Source: Oceanibaculum nanhaiense
GTDB lineage: Bacteria; Pseudomonadota; Alphaproteobacteria; Oceanibaculales; Oceanibaculaceae
Length of the DNA stretch: 64,000 nucleotides
NCBI RefSeq assembly: GCF_002148795.1
Contig: NZ_MPOB01000003.1
Span: 186,001 to 250,000, forward strand
Reading direction: 5' to 3'
Positions 41,860-50,807 of the stretch are shown here, one piece after another. The notes under the pieces were generated by a model. The model searched no databases. It was not told the origin of the DNA and worked only from the letters and a program-made list of their open reading frames with translations. Each line of letters begins with the position of its first letter. Within the stretch, counting starts at the first letter, position 1. A program made the position numbers and the translations under genes.

Positions 41860-43334
41860 TGAACACCCATAATGTCAGCGCCGACACGCATGAACTGCCG
41901 CATCCGCCGGAACAGGAAAAGCCGCGCAAGGCGCTGTTCGCCAACCGGCCGAAGGCCTATCCGAAATGGATCGTCGGCCGCTTCCGCCGAATGAAATGGG
42001 CGGTCATGGCCCTGCTTCTGGGCCTGTATTATTTCGCGCCCTGGTTGCGCTGGGACCGTGGCCCCAACGCGCCGGACCAGGCGATCCTGGTCGATATGCC
42101 GGGCCGCCGGTTGTATTTCTTCTTCCTCGAGATCTGGCCGCAGGAAGTCTATTACCTGACTGGCGTGCTGATCCTGGCCGCCGTCGGGCTGTTCCTGGCG
42201 ACCTCCCTGCTCGGCCGGGTCTGGTGCGGCTTCACCTGCCCGCAGACCGTGTGGACCGACCTGTTCATGATGGTGGAGCGCTTCGTCGAGGGCGACCGCG
42301 CCCAGCGCATCCGCCTGGACAATGGTCCGCTGACCTTCAAGAAGATCACAAAAAAAGTCACCAAGCATTTGATATGGCTGGCGATTGCGGTCGCAACCGG
42401 CGGTGCCTGGATTTTCTATTTCAACGATGCGCCGACCCTGATGGGCGAGATTTTTCGGCTCCAGGTCTCGCCCACCATCCTGTTCTTCGTCGGTCTGTTC
42501 ACCGCCACCACCTATCTGCTGGCTGGAATCGTGCGCGAACAGGTCTGCGTCTATATGTGCCCCTGGCCGCGCTTCCAGGCGGCAATGCTGGACGAGCATT
42601 CGACCACCGTCACCTATCAGGCCTGGCGCGGCGAACAGCGTGGCCCGAAGCGCAAGACAGAGAGCTGGGAGGGGCGCGGCGACTGCATCGACTGCAACCA
42701 GTGTGTCCAGGTCTGCCCGACCGGCATCGACATCCGCGACGGCCAGCAGATAGACTGTATCGGCTGCGGCCTGTGCATCGACGCCTGCAACGAGGTCATG
42801 GTGAAGATCGGCCGTCCCGGCGAGCTGATCACCTTCGACACCCAGACCAACCAGGAGGCCCGCGCCGCCGGCCAGCCGACCGGCGGGCTGCACATCTTCC
42901 GCCCGCGCACGCTGATCTACCTCGCCGTGCTGGCCATCGTCGGCGGCATCATGCTGTTCAGCCTGATGAGCCGCAGCGACACCGACCTGTCGGTACAGCG
43001 CGACCGCGTGCCGCTGTTCGTGCAGCTTGGCAACGGCCGCATCCAGAACAGTTATACCCTGAAGATCCTGAATAAGGAGCGCGAGGCGCGCACCTACATA
43101 CTGAGCATGCCGGGCCTGCCACAGGCGGAGCTTTCCATCGTCGGCCATGAGGATGAGGCTGGCGAAAGCACAAGCCTGCCGATCAAATCGGATGCGGTCA
43201 GCAGCTACCGGCTGCATGTCCGGGTGCCGCGCGAGGCGCTGCAGGGTGCCAGCACACCCGTCACCCTGCTGCTGCGTGACGAGACGCACGAAGCGTCCTA
43301 TTCTATAGACACCGTATTCCTGGGGCCGAAATGA
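41859..43334 (+). CDS. ccoG: cbb3 oxidase accessory protein CcoG (FixG)
   Basis: A 491-residue membrane protein of the FixG/CcoG family with polyferredoxin motifs. An N-terminal part with several helices (MALLLGLYYFAPWLRWDRG, VYYLTGVLILAAVGLFLATSLLGRVWCGFTCPQTVWTDLF) is followed by Fe-S motifs CIDCNQCVQVCPTGIDI and CIGCGLCIDACNEVM, then an Ig-like C-terminal domain. CcoG is linked to copper reduction during oxidase biogenesis. It overlaps the previous stop by TGATG and the next gene by ATGA. Confidence 0.95.
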   Translation: MNTHNVSADTHELPHPPEQEKPRKALFANRPKAYPKWIVGRFRRMKWAVMALLLGLYYFAPWLRWDRGPNAPDQAILVDMPGRRLYFFFLEIWPQEVYYLTGVLILAAVGLFLATSLLGRVWCGFTCPQTVWTDLFMMVERFVEGDRAQRIRLDNGPLTFKKITKKVTKHLIWLAIAVATGGAWIFYFNDAPTLMGEIFRLQVSPTILFFVGLFTATTYLLAGIVREQVCVYMCPWPRFQAAMLDEHSTTVTYQAWRGEQRGPKRKTESWEGRGDCIDCNQCVQVCPTGIDIRDGQQIDCIGCGLCIDACNEVMVKIGRPGELITFDTQTNQEARAAGQPTGGLHIFRPRTLIYLAVLAIVGGIMLFSLMSRSDTDLSVQRDRVPLFVQLGNGRIQNSYTLKILNKEREARTYILSMPGLPQAELSIVGHEDEAGESTSLPIKSDAVSSYRLHVRVPREALQGASTPVTLLLRDETHEASYSIDTVFLGPK

Positions 43335-43867
43335 GCATGATCGACCGCCGTAGCGACACTGCCGTTAGCACCGGCGCCGGCATGACCGGCGAGCACCGGC
43401 GCGGACACTGGTATCCCTGGCTGTTCGTCGGCTTCTTCGGATTGGTGTTCGCCGTCAACGCCGTCATGATCGGCATTGCGCTCTCGACCTGGACCGGGCT
43501 GGAAACCCGCGATCATTACCGCAAGGGCGTTGCCTATAACGAGGTCATCGACAAGCAGGCAGCGCAGCAGACGCGTGGCTGGCAGGCGGCGCTCGGCTGG
43601 ACCGCGCTGGAAGGAACGCGCGGCGAGATCGCGGTGACCCTGCACGACCGCAATGGCGACCCGATCACCGGCGCCGGCGTGGTGGTGGAGCTGCGCCGCC
43701 CGACCCAGGCCAGCCTGGACAGGCTGGTGCCGCTGGTCGCGCGTGGCGACGGCCGTTATGTGGCGCGCGAGACGCTGCCCGCCGCCGGCAACTGGGATGC
43801 AAGGCTGGTGATCCGCAACGGCGATGACAGCCATATCCAGATGGAACGGCTCTGGGTCGCCGAATAG
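43331..43867 (+). CDS. ccoH: cbb3 oxidase accessory protein CcoH (FixH)
   Basis: A 178-residue FixH-type protein. An N-terminal helix (YPWLFVGFFGLVFAVNAVMIGIALS) anchors it, followed by WTGLETRDHYRKGVAYNEVIDKQAAQQTRGWQAALGW, the signature, and a beta-rich periplasmic domain. It is needed for stable assembly of the cbb3 oxidase. ATG 43331 overlaps the ccoG stop. The ccoI gene follows after 16 bp. Confidence 0.93.
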   Translation: MSMIDRRSDTAVSTGAGMTGEHRRGHWYPWLFVGFFGLVFAVNAVMIGIALSTWTGLETRDHYRKGVAYNEVIDKQAAQQTRGWQAALGWTALEGTRGEIAVTLHDRNGDPITGAGVVVELRRPTQASLDRLVPLVARGDGRYVARETLPAAGNWDARLVIRNGDDSHIQMERLWVAE

Positions 43868-43883
43868 GCATACCAAGTCCACC

Positions 43884-46238
43884 ATGACCGCCGCCTGCCT
43901 GCATTGCGAACAGCCTGTACCCGCACACCTGCCGGCGGCAGCCAGATTCTGCTGCGCCGGCTGCGAGGCGGCCTACCACACCATTCAGGGTCTCGGGCTG
44001 GACACCTATTACGCCCGGCGCAGCATCGACCCCGCCCTGGCCCCGCCGCAACCGGAGCAAGATGCCCCGGCGCGCGATTATTCCGCCCTCGTCCAGCAGG
44101 GCGATGACGGCATCGGTCGGCTCTACCTCATGGTCGACGGGCTGCATTGCGCCGCCTGCGTCTGGCTGATCGAAAGCGTGCTGGCGCGCCATCCCGGCGT
44201 GGTCGCGGCGCGCCTCAACATGACGACGCGGCGCCTGCGCCTGGAATGGCGGGCGGCTGAAGCGGACGCCAATGATCTGGTCGCCGCCATCACGTCGCTC
44301 GGCTACAAGGTCGCGCCCTTCGATCCGGCCCGGCTGGCCGACACGCAGTCCCGCACCGAGCGCGACCTGTTGCGCGCGCTCGCCGTCGCCGGCTTCGCCG
44401 CCGGCAATGTGATGCTGCTGTCGGTCGCCATCTGGGCCGGCCATTTCCAGGATATGGGGCCGGCGACGCGCGACCTCATGCACTGGGTCTCGGCGCTGAT
44501 CGCCCTGCCCGCCATCGCCTATGCCGGCCAGCCCTTCTTCCGCTCCGCCATCGCCGCACTTGCCGCCCGGCGCACCAACATGGATGTACCGATCTCCATC
44601 GGCGTCGTGCTGACGGCGGGCGTCAGCCTGCTGGAGACCATGCGCGGCGGGCCGCACGCCTATTTCGACAGCGCCATCACGCTGCTGTTCTTCCTGCTGA
44701 TCGGCCGCTATCTCGACGCCCGCGCGCGCGGCAAGGTGCGCGGCACGGCGGAACATCTGCTGGCGCTGAACGCCACCGCCGTCACCGTGCTGCAGGAGGA
44801 TGGCGGCACGAAGCTGCTGCCGGTTGAACGCATCGCCCCCGGCATGATGGTGCTGGTGGCGGCGGGCGCGCGCGTGCCGGTGGACGGGCGGATCACCGAT
44901 GGCCGCTCCGACATCGATACCAGCCTGATCACCGGCGAGAGCCTGCCGGGTGCGGCCGGTCCCGGCGATGCCGTCCATGCCGGCACGCTGAACCTGACCG
45001 CGCCTTTGAAGCTGACCGTCACGGCGGTTGGCGAAGGCACGCTGCTGGCGGAGATCGTGCGCCTGACGGAGACCGCCGAGCAGGGTCGCGCGCGTCATGT
45101 GGCGCTGGCCGACCGGGTGTCGCGGCTTTACGCGCCGGTGGTGCATCTGCTGGCCCTCATCGCCTTCATCGGCTGGATCGCGCTGGGCGGCCTCGCCTGG
45201 CAGCCGGCGCTGATGATCGCGGTTGCCGTCCTCATCATCACCTGCCCCTGCGCGCTGGCGCTGGCCGTACCCTCGGTGCAGGTGCTGGCGACCGGGCGGC
45301 TGATGCGGCGCGGCATCCTGCTGAAATCCGCGACCGCGCTGGAGCGACTGGTGCAGATTGACCGGGTGGTGTTCGACAAGACCGGCACGCTGACGCTTGG
45401 ACGGCCGGAACTGCTTGCAGAGGACATTCCGCCGGCAGCGCTGGAACTGGCCGCCCGGATCGCCGCCGCCAGCCGGCATCCGCTGGCCCAGGCGCTTGTG
45501 AAGGCGGTACCGGGCGCAACCGCGCCGGATGGCGTGCGGGAAGAGCCGGGCGCCGGCCTTGCCTGGGGCGATATAAGGCTGGGCAGCCGGCGCTGGACCG
45601 GCGTACCCGGCGACGCGGCAGCCGATTCGGATGGCCCGGAACTCTGGCTGACTCGGCCCGGCGAGCCGCCGGTGCGCTTCCGCTTTCGCGATACGCTGCG
45701 CACGGATGCCGCCGAGGTTGTCGCGGCCTTGAAGGCGCGCGGCGCGAAACTCTCGCTGCTGTCGGGCGACCGGCCGGGCAGCGTCGAAGCGACGGCGCAG
45801 GCCGCCGGCATAGCGGACTGGCAGGCCGAATGCCTGCCGGCGGATAAGGTGGCGGCGATCCAGGCCTGGGTCGATGCCGGCGAGAAGGTGCTGATGGTGG
45901 GCGACGGGCTGAACGACGCGCCGGCGCTGGCGGCGGCCACCGTCTCGCTGTCGCCGACCAGCGCCGCCGAGATCAGCCAGAACGCCGCCGATGCGGTGTT
46001 CCAGGGCGACCGGCTGGGGCCGATCCTGGAGATATTGTCGGTCGCGACCAGGGCCGACCGTCTGGTGCGGCAGAATTTTGCCATCGCGCTCGGCTATAAT
46101 ATGCTGGCGGTACCGCTGGCGATGGCGGGCTATGTGACGCCGCTGATCGCCGCGATTGCCATGTCCACCTCCTCCATCCTGGTCATCGGCAATGCGCTCC
46201 GCTTGAACTGGGGACCAAAGGACGGAAACCGCGCATGA
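43884..46238 (+). CDS. ccoI: Copper-translocating P-type ATPase CcoI (FixI)
   Basis: A 784-residue P1B-ATPase delivering copper for the CuB site of cbb3 oxidase. The N-terminus has CLHCEQPVP and CCAGCEAAYHTIQ (metal-binding, FixI type), followed by an HMA domain with GLHCAACVWLIE. The transmembrane CPC is in VLIITCPCALALAVPS, the phosphorylation motif is VVFDKTGTLTLG, and the hinge is MVGDGLNDAPALAAATV. ATG 43884 is chosen because the upstream extension does not match the family. The ccoS start overlaps the stop as ATGA. Confidence 0.95.
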   Translation: MTAACLHCEQPVPAHLPAAARFCCAGCEAAYHTIQGLGLDTYYARRSIDPALAPPQPEQDAPARDYSALVQQGDDGIGRLYLMVDGLHCAACVWLIESVLARHPGVVAARLNMTTRRLRLEWRAAEADANDLVAAITSLGYKVAPFDPARLADTQSRTERDLLRALAVAGFAAGNVMLLSVAIWAGHFQDMGPATRDLMHWVSALIALPAIAYAGQPFFRSAIAALAARRTNMDVPISIGVVLTAGVSLLETMRGGPHAYFDSAITLLFFLLIGRYLDARARGKVRGTAEHLLALNATAVTVLQEDGGTKLLPVERIAPGMMVLVAAGARVPVDGRITDGRSDIDTSLITGESLPGAAGPGDAVHAGTLNLTAPLKLTVTAVGEGTLLAEIVRLTETAEQGRARHVALADRVSRLYAPVVHLLALIAFIGWIALGGLAWQPALMIAVAVLIITCPCALALAVPSVQVLATGRLMRRGILLKSATALERLVQIDRVVFDKTGTLTLGRPELLAEDIPPAALELAARIAAASRHPLAQALVKAVPGATAPDGVREEPGAGLAWGDIRLGSRRWTGVPGDAAADSDGPELWLTRPGEPPVRFRFRDTLRTDAAEVVAALKARGAKLSLLSGDRPGSVEATAQAAGIADWQAECLPADKVAAIQAWVDAGEKVLMVGDGLNDAPALAAATVSLSPTSAAEISQNAADAVFQGDRLGPILEILSVATRADRLVRQNFAIALGYNMLAVPLAMAGYVTPLIAAIAMSTSSILVIGNALRLNWGPKDGNRA

Positions 46239-46423
46239 GCGTCCTGCTCTACCTCATCCCGATCGCGCTGGCGCTGGGCCTTGCAGGGCTGGTCGCCTTC
46301 CTGTGGGCGCTGCGCAACGGCCAGTTCGAGGATCTGGACGGGGCCGGCAGCCGCATCCTGTTCGACGAGGATGAAAAGCCCGCGAGACGCAAGGGGCCGG
46401 AGGACAAGCCCCCAGCCCCCTGA
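46235..46423 (+). CDS. ccoS: cbb3 oxidase maturation protein CcoS
   Basis: A 62-residue single-pass protein: MSVLLYLIPIALALGLAGLVAFLWALRNGQFEDLDGAGSRILFDED. The membrane helix followed by NGQFEDLxGxxxRILFDED is the CcoS signature. It completes ccoGHIS. A 14-bp tandem duplication at 46415-46442 overlaps its stop, and a hairpin at 46440-46453 follows. Confidence 0.93.
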   Translation: MSVLLYLIPIALALGLAGLVAFLWALRNGQFEDLDGAGSRILFDEDEKPARRKGPEDKPPAP

Positions 46424-46442
46424 TAACGGCCCCCTGATAACC
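46415..46442. repeat. 14-bp tandem duplication at the ccoS stop
   Basis: GCCCCCTGATAACG (46415-46428) is repeated as GCCCCCTGATAACC (46429-46442). The first copy includes the ccoS stop codon. It is followed by a small inverted repeat ACCGTC-GT-GACGGT at 46440-46453 between convergent genes, perhaps part of a termination signal. Confidence 0.7.
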
Positions 46443-46456
46443 GTCGTGACGGTCCG

Positions 46457-47017
46457 TCAGGCCGCCGCGGTATGGTCGATCACCTCGCCGCGTGCCGGAT
46501 AGTCGTTCTTGATGACGAAATCGAGCGCACCCAGGATTTCCTGAAAGTTCGGCCGCGCGAAGGGCATGGTCTGCACCGTGCCGAAATAGAGCGTCCCGTC
46601 CGGGCGTACCAGGAACAGGCCGGGCTCACTGAACAGCGCCGGCTCCACCACCCCGGTCGAGGTCTTACCCTTGCTGGTGGAGACATAGAGGCCCCAGGCG
46701 CGCGCCGCGTCGAGCGAGAGACTGTAGGCGACACGCAGCCGGTCCAGCTTCCAGACCGCCTTTGCCTCGTCCGCACGCTCCCCGCTGTCGGAGGAAATCG
46801 CCACGACATCCACGCCGCGTTCGGCGAAGGCATCCAGCTTGCTCTGCAGATCGGCGAGATAGCGCCCGCAGATCGGGCAATGCAGCCCGCGATAGAACAC
46901 CACCAGGGTGAAGTTGGTGGGCTTCTCCTCGCCCAGCTTGAAGTGGCCGCCGCCGGCGAGCGGCAACTCAAGCGCCGGCACCTTCTGGCGCGGCATGAGA
47001 GGCGTGATGGCAGACAT
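46457..47017 (-). CDS. Peroxiredoxin-like (AhpC/TSA) protein
   Basis: A 186-residue thioredoxin-fold protein. FTLVVFYRGLHCPICGRYLADLQSKLDAF contains the peroxidatic Cys with a second Cys three residues on (CPIC), as in the peroxiredoxin-like 2 group. VDVVAISSDSGERADEAK and a C-terminal GTLYFGTVQTMPFARPNF follow. It probably reduces hydroperoxides in the cytoplasm. ATG 47017 has a GGGAG site; a TTG at 47023 is in frame but less likely. It is divergent from the Usp gene. Confidence 0.85.
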   Translation of the reverse strand: MSAITPLMPRQKVPALELPLAGGGHFKLGEEKPTNFTLVVFYRGLHCPICGRYLADLQSKLDAFAERGVDVVAISSDSGERADEAKAVWKLDRLRVAYSLSLDAARAWGLYVSTSKGKTSTGVVEPALFSEPGLFLVRPDGTLYFGTVQTMPFARPNFQEILGALDFVIKNDYPARGEVIDHTAAA

Positions 47018-47154
47018 TGTCAAATACTCCCGATGATGAAAATGGATAAGCCTAGATAGTCACCATCCCTGGGCGATCGCCATAAGACTTGGCTTCACTT
47101 CTCCGTGAGAAGAATGGCAGTCAGCGGGCGAAATATCCGGCAATTGACCGAATA

Positions 47155-47168
47155 TTGACGCATATCAA
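47155..47168. promoter_or_regulatory. FNR/FixK-like box upstream of usp
   Basis: TTGACGCATATCAA differs from the FNR consensus TTGAT-N4-ATCAA at one position. A TATTGA -10-like element lies about 30 bp downstream, class II spacing. A second inverted pair TTGAT-N5-ATCAA at 47194-47208 has a 5-bp spacer. Universal stress genes of alphaproteobacteria are often induced at low oxygen. Confidence 0.65.
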
Positions 47169-47227
47169 GGACCATGTGCGGCCAGAAACGCTATTGATGG
47201 GGTATCAACAGCCACGCCCGCAGGCCC

Positions 47228-48130
47228 ATGATCGGCAACATCCTTATCGCCACAGACTTGAGCGAACGCTCGGAAGCCGCCCTTGAGCGCGCCCTGATGC
47301 TGAAACGGCAACATGCCAGCGGCCTTGTCATTGCCCATATCATCGATCAGCCGAAATCCTCGCTCGATGTCGAGCGCCGCTCGAAGGCGGCGCACAAGGC
47401 CATCAATAGCTGGTTGCTGTCGCTGCCCCCCGCCGACCGCGCGGACATCACGATCAAGGTGACCACCGGCACGCCGCAATGGGAGCTTGGCCGGCTGGCC
47501 CATATCCATAATTGCGATCTGATCGTGCTTGGCGCGCACCAGTACAAAGGCGGGCACGATCTGCTGATCGGCAGCACGATGGAAGGGCTGGCGCGCAGCG
47601 GCAACTGCGCGCTGCTGGTGGTGACCGGCAAACGACCGGGCGCTTACGACAAGCTGCTGCTCGGCATCGACCTGTCGCTCTATGCGCGGTTTGCCGTGCG
47701 GATGGCGATGAGCCTGGCGCCGCAGGCCGATTTCACCGGCGTCCATGTCCTGCCGACCACACCGGGGCCAGACAGTGCCCCGGACAACAGCGCCCCGGAG
47801 GACAGCAACGCGGAGACAGAGCCGACAGCCCTGTCGAGCGAAAAGCAGATCGCGGCGGCCCGCGCCGCGCTCGCCGACTTCATGGCCGACACGCTGGGCA
47901 GAAGCCTGCCGCCGGAGGTGCAGGCGGATGTCGGCGGCCGGATGACACTCACCGTCCGCAGCGGAGACCCCTATGCCCAGATCTGCACCGAGGCCGGAGA
48001 GACCGGTGCGGGCCTGCTCGTCATCGGCACACGCGGCCGGATGGGCCTGCCGCACACAAGGCTGGGCACCACCGCCGAGAAGCTGCTGAACGAACCGCCC
48101 TGCGACGTGCTGGCGGTCAACAGCTGGTAG
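47228..48130 (+). CDS. Universal stress protein, tandem Usp domains
   Basis: A 300-residue protein with two Usp folds. The first (1-150) begins MIGNILIATDLSERSEAALERALML and has VLGAHQYKGGHDLLIGSTMEGLARSGNCALLVV; the second (from about 158) begins LLLGIDLSLYARFAVRMAMSL and ends VIGTRGRMGLPHTRLGTTAEKLLNEPPCDVLAVN. The G-x2-G-x9-G(S/T)-type ATP-binding motif is clear in the second half. The low-oxygen box just upstream suggests induction when cbb3 oxidase is also made. Confidence 0.92.
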   Translation: MIGNILIATDLSERSEAALERALMLKRQHASGLVIAHIIDQPKSSLDVERRSKAAHKAINSWLLSLPPADRADITIKVTTGTPQWELGRLAHIHNCDLIVLGAHQYKGGHDLLIGSTMEGLARSGNCALLVVTGKRPGAYDKLLLGIDLSLYARFAVRMAMSLAPQADFTGVHVLPTTPGPDSAPDNSAPEDSNAETEPTALSSEKQIAAARAALADFMADTLGRSLPPEVQADVGGRMTLTVRSGDPYAQICTEAGETGAGLLVIGTRGRMGLPHTRLGTTAEKLLNEPPCDVLAVNSW

Positions 48131-48239
48131 CACCAGTCGCGCTAATCATTTGTCCTGATCGGCACCGGCATCCTATAACGCCTGATCGATCAATCCTGCC
48201 GCCGCCGCGCGGCCGTAAAAAAGGACAGTGGAGAAACGC

Positions 48240-48677
48240 ATGCTGGACATGACCCTGGAAACCGCCTCGCTGATCGCCGACGAGACCCTGCGCAAGGGCC
48301 GCGAGATGAAGTTCGCCCCGTTGACCGTTGTCGTGCTGGACGCCGGCGGGCACATGAAGGTGCTGAAGCGCGAGGATGGCTGCAGCCTGCTTCGCCCGCA
48401 AGTCGCCATGGGCAAGGCGGCGGCCACGCTGGGCTTCGGCTTCGGCGGCCGGGAGCTGGCGCGCCGCGCGGCCAAGATGCCGGCTCTGTTCAACTCGCTG
48501 ACCGCCATGTCGGAGGGCAATTTCGTGCCGCTGCCCGGCGGCGTCATCGTGAAGAACAAGGAGGGCCGTATCCTGGGCGCGGTCGGCGTCACCGGCGACG
48601 TGTCGGAGAATGACGAGCTGTGTGCCGTCCATGCCATCGAGAAGGCCGGTCTGGTCGCCGATACCGGCGGCGAATAA
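48240..48677 (+). CDS. GlcG/HbpS family heme-binding-type protein
   Basis: A 145-residue protein of the GlcG/HbpS fold. MTLETASLIADETLRKGREMKFAPLTVVVLDAGGHMKVLKREDG and GKAAATLGFGFGGRELARRA, PLPGGVIVKNKEGRILGAVGVTGDVSENDELCAVHAIE are family signatures. Some members bind heme or cobalamin or assist glycolate oxidase, others are uncharacterised. ATG 48240 has a GGAG site; GTG 48228 and ATG 48249 are alternatives. No glycolate genes are near. Confidence 0.85.
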   Translation: MLDMTLETASLIADETLRKGREMKFAPLTVVVLDAGGHMKVLKREDGCSLLRPQVAMGKAAATLGFGFGGRELARRAAKMPALFNSLTAMSEGNFVPLPGGVIVKNKEGRILGAVGVTGDVSENDELCAVHAIEKAGLVADTGGE

Positions 48678-48687
48678 GCCTCTCCTA

Positions 48688-50313
48688 TTACGCTGCGTCG
48701 AGCGCCGGGCGCGTCCCGGCCTCGAACGGCGCCTTCAGCGCCATCTCGCGCAGCAGCCAGACCAGCCGCTCGAACAGGCCGGTCAGCTGCAGCAGCCCCA
48801 TCTTCTCGTCGCGGTCGAGTTCCAATGCGGCATCGTTGAAGAAGTTGCGCCGCACCCCTTCCATCAGCTCGCCCCGGTCGCCGGTGATCCGCTCGATCAG
48901 CGCCATATCGTCGGGGTCGTCGCCGGCCATCGCCTCGACATAGGACAGCAGCAGCGCGTCCAGCCCCTCGGTCAGCGCCTCGCGGATCGCCGCCAGCGCC
49001 GTGCTGCCTTCCAGCAGTGGCGCGGCCGCCGCGAAGTCGTGCAGCACCGCTTCTATTGATCCCAGCCGGTCATGCCGGTCCACGATGCGATAGACGCGTT
49101 CATGGCTGTCCGCCGTCAGATCACCCTCCGCCAGGCCGACGATATAGGGCTTCGTCTGGCCATGCACCGAGACGAACGCCTTGTGCAGCGCCTCCAGCCG
49201 CGCCTTGCGGGCCGGCGTATCGGCCTGCCGCAACAGATCGGCATAGCGCGGCAAGCGCTCCAGCAGGCGCAGTTGCTCCTTCTCGGTCAGCAGGATGGCG
49301 GTCGCGGAATCGCGCGCCGTCTCCGGGCTGAGATAGGCAAGCTGGCTGTCACTCTCCTGCGGCGAAGCCGGGTAGCGCCTGGCAAGCAACCGTTCCACCC
49401 CGCCGATCAGCGGGAACAGGAACAGCGCCGTTACACTGTTGAAGACGAGGTAGCTGAGCGCCAGCTGCTGCGGCACATCGGAGGACGCGGCGCGCAGCAG
49501 CGCCATCACCAGCGGCACGCCGAACGCATGTTCGGCGACGAACAGCGCCAGCAGCAGGGCGCAGCCCGTCAGGTTGAAGCAAAGCTGGAACAGCGCCACC
49601 CGCCGCGCCGTCCCCTGCACACCGCCGGCCATCAGGTAGGTCACGATACCGCTGCCGAGATTGGTGCCATAGATGACCAGCATCGCCTGCTCGAAACTGA
49701 ACAGCCCGCTGCCCAGGAAGCCGATGCCGAGCAGCGCCACGGTGATGGAGGACTGGCAGGCCGCCGACAGTGCGGCGCCAATCAGGAAGGCCGCCGCCAG
49801 CGAGCCGTCGAGGCCGGCCATCAGCGCCATCACACCGTCGGACTGGGCGAACGGCACCGTGCCGGACTTCAGCAGCACCAGCCCGTAATAGAGCAGGCAC
49901 AGGCCGAAGATGGCGCTCAGCGCCGCCTTCCAGTGCTGCAGCCGCCCCTGCGTCATCAGGATGCCGGTCAATCCCAGCGCCAGCATGACGACGATGCGGA
50001 TATCCAGCGTAACCAGAAGCAGGATGAGCGCGCTGCCGATATTGCCGCCCATCAGGATCGGCAGGGCACGGCGCGGCTCGATCATCCGTGCCGTCAGCAG
50101 ACCGACCAGGATGAAGGTGACGATGGCGGTGCTCTGGATCATCGCCCCCAGCACCGCGCCCCAGAACAGGCCAAGCAGGGGGAAGGCGGCAACGCGCGAC
50201 AGGATGAGCTGCACGCTGCGTCCGACCATGTTGCGAAGGTTGGAGGTCAGCAACTCCTTGCCGACAAAGAACAGCCCCAGGCCAGCCAGAATGCTGGCAA
50301 GAGTGAACGCCAT
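48688..50313 (-). CDS. Na/Pi cotransporter family protein with PhoU-like tail
   Basis: A 541-residue membrane protein. The N-terminal about 310 residues hold the two Na/Pi-cotransporter repeats with GAVLGAMIQSTAIVTFILVGLL, GNIGSALILLLVTLD, GAALSAACQSSITVALLGIGFLG and GTNLGSGIVTYLMAGG; the QSS and QST motifs are typical. The C-terminal third (from about 340) is helical and PhoU-like, SATAILLTEKEQLRLLERL ... ALHDFAAAAPLLEGSTALAAIREALTEG. It probably imports phosphate with sodium. It is convergent with the GlcG gene and divergent from the ABC transporter operon. Confidence 0.88.
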   Translation of the reverse strand: MAFTLASILAGLGLFFVGKELLTSNLRNMVGRSVQLILSRVAAFPLLGLFWGAVLGAMIQSTAIVTFILVGLLTARMIEPRRALPILMGGNIGSALILLLVTLDIRIVVMLALGLTGILMTQGRLQHWKAALSAIFGLCLLYYGLVLLKSGTVPFAQSDGVMALMAGLDGSLAAAFLIGAALSAACQSSITVALLGIGFLGSGLFSFEQAMLVIYGTNLGSGIVTYLMAGGVQGTARRVALFQLCFNLTGCALLLALFVAEHAFGVPLVMALLRAASSDVPQQLALSYLVFNSVTALFLFPLIGGVERLLARRYPASPQESDSQLAYLSPETARDSATAILLTEKEQLRLLERLPRYADLLRQADTPARKARLEALHKAFVSVHGQTKPYIVGLAEGDLTADSHERVYRIVDRHDRLGSIEAVLHDFAAAAPLLEGSTALAAIREALTEGLDALLLSYVEAMAGDDPDDMALIERITGDRGELMEGVRRNFFNDAALELDRDEKMGLLQLTGLFERLVWLLREMALKAPFEAGTRPALDAA

Positions 50314-50433
50314 GGACAGCCCGCCCTTCCCACATGCCCCGTGCGGATCAGCGGCGGATAGTGTCGCAGCGTCCGGCGCCGCGCAATGAAGCGGACGATG
50401 AATTTTTCATGACAGGATAAGGGCTGGAGCACA

Positions 50434-50467
50434 CAAGAAAAGACCGGGAACCCGAAGATTCCCGGTC
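50434..50467 (-). terminator. Intrinsic terminator of a minus-strand transcript
   Basis: On the minus strand GACCGGGAA, an 8-nt loop TCTTCGGG, and TTCCCGGTC form a perfect 9-bp stem at 50467-50442, followed by TTTTCTT. No protein gene on that strand ends here, so it is the terminator of an otherwise unseen RNA. Confidence 0.85.
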
Positions 50468-50608
50468 GATCCCGCGGACCGCCCATTGGCGACAAAACCA
50501 AACGGCCCGCGAAGCCCGATGACGATTCGGAATTTCGAGTGCCGCCCTCACGATGCGAGGTACGCGACGGGTGGACACAGAAGAAGACTAGCCACCTGCC
50601 GGGCATAC
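50434..50608 (-). ncRNA. Candidate small RNA
   Basis: A possible 175-nt RNA on the minus strand. A promoter-like pair TTGCGA (50642-50637) and TATCAA (50620-50615), 16 bp apart, would start it near 50608. A second stem-loop has arms CGCGGGCCG (50511-50503) and CGGTCCGCG (50481-50473), 9 bp with one G:U pair that exists only in the minus-strand RNA (the other strand would have A:C), and an inner TTGG/CCAA stem. A short CCTC/GAGG hairpin lies at 50560-50546. The terminator described separately closes it. No known RNA family was recognised. Confidence 0.55.
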
Positions 50609-50807
50609 AGGAAATTGATAGTTTTCATTGTGTCGATCGCAAAAACCGATTGCCGGCTGCATCCATCGCGTCGAGAGGACTGGTAACCGGTGCTGTCAAC
50701 TTTTTGGCCTTCTGCGCAAGAATTGGTCAGGACAGGCGGCGGAAATGCTCCTACGGTAGGCGGATTAGGTTAGGTGAATGTACATAACGCCAGCGTTGGG
50801 CTGACCT

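Noticed and set aside
43665-45479. 604-codon minus-strand frame opposite ccoI
   Set aside because: ccoI has all P-type ATPase motifs; the antisense frame shows none.
50247-50787. Several 60-120 codon frames in the gap 50314-50913
   Set aside because: They run through the terminator and candidate RNA hairpins, have no ribosome binding sites worth noting, and differ from any family.
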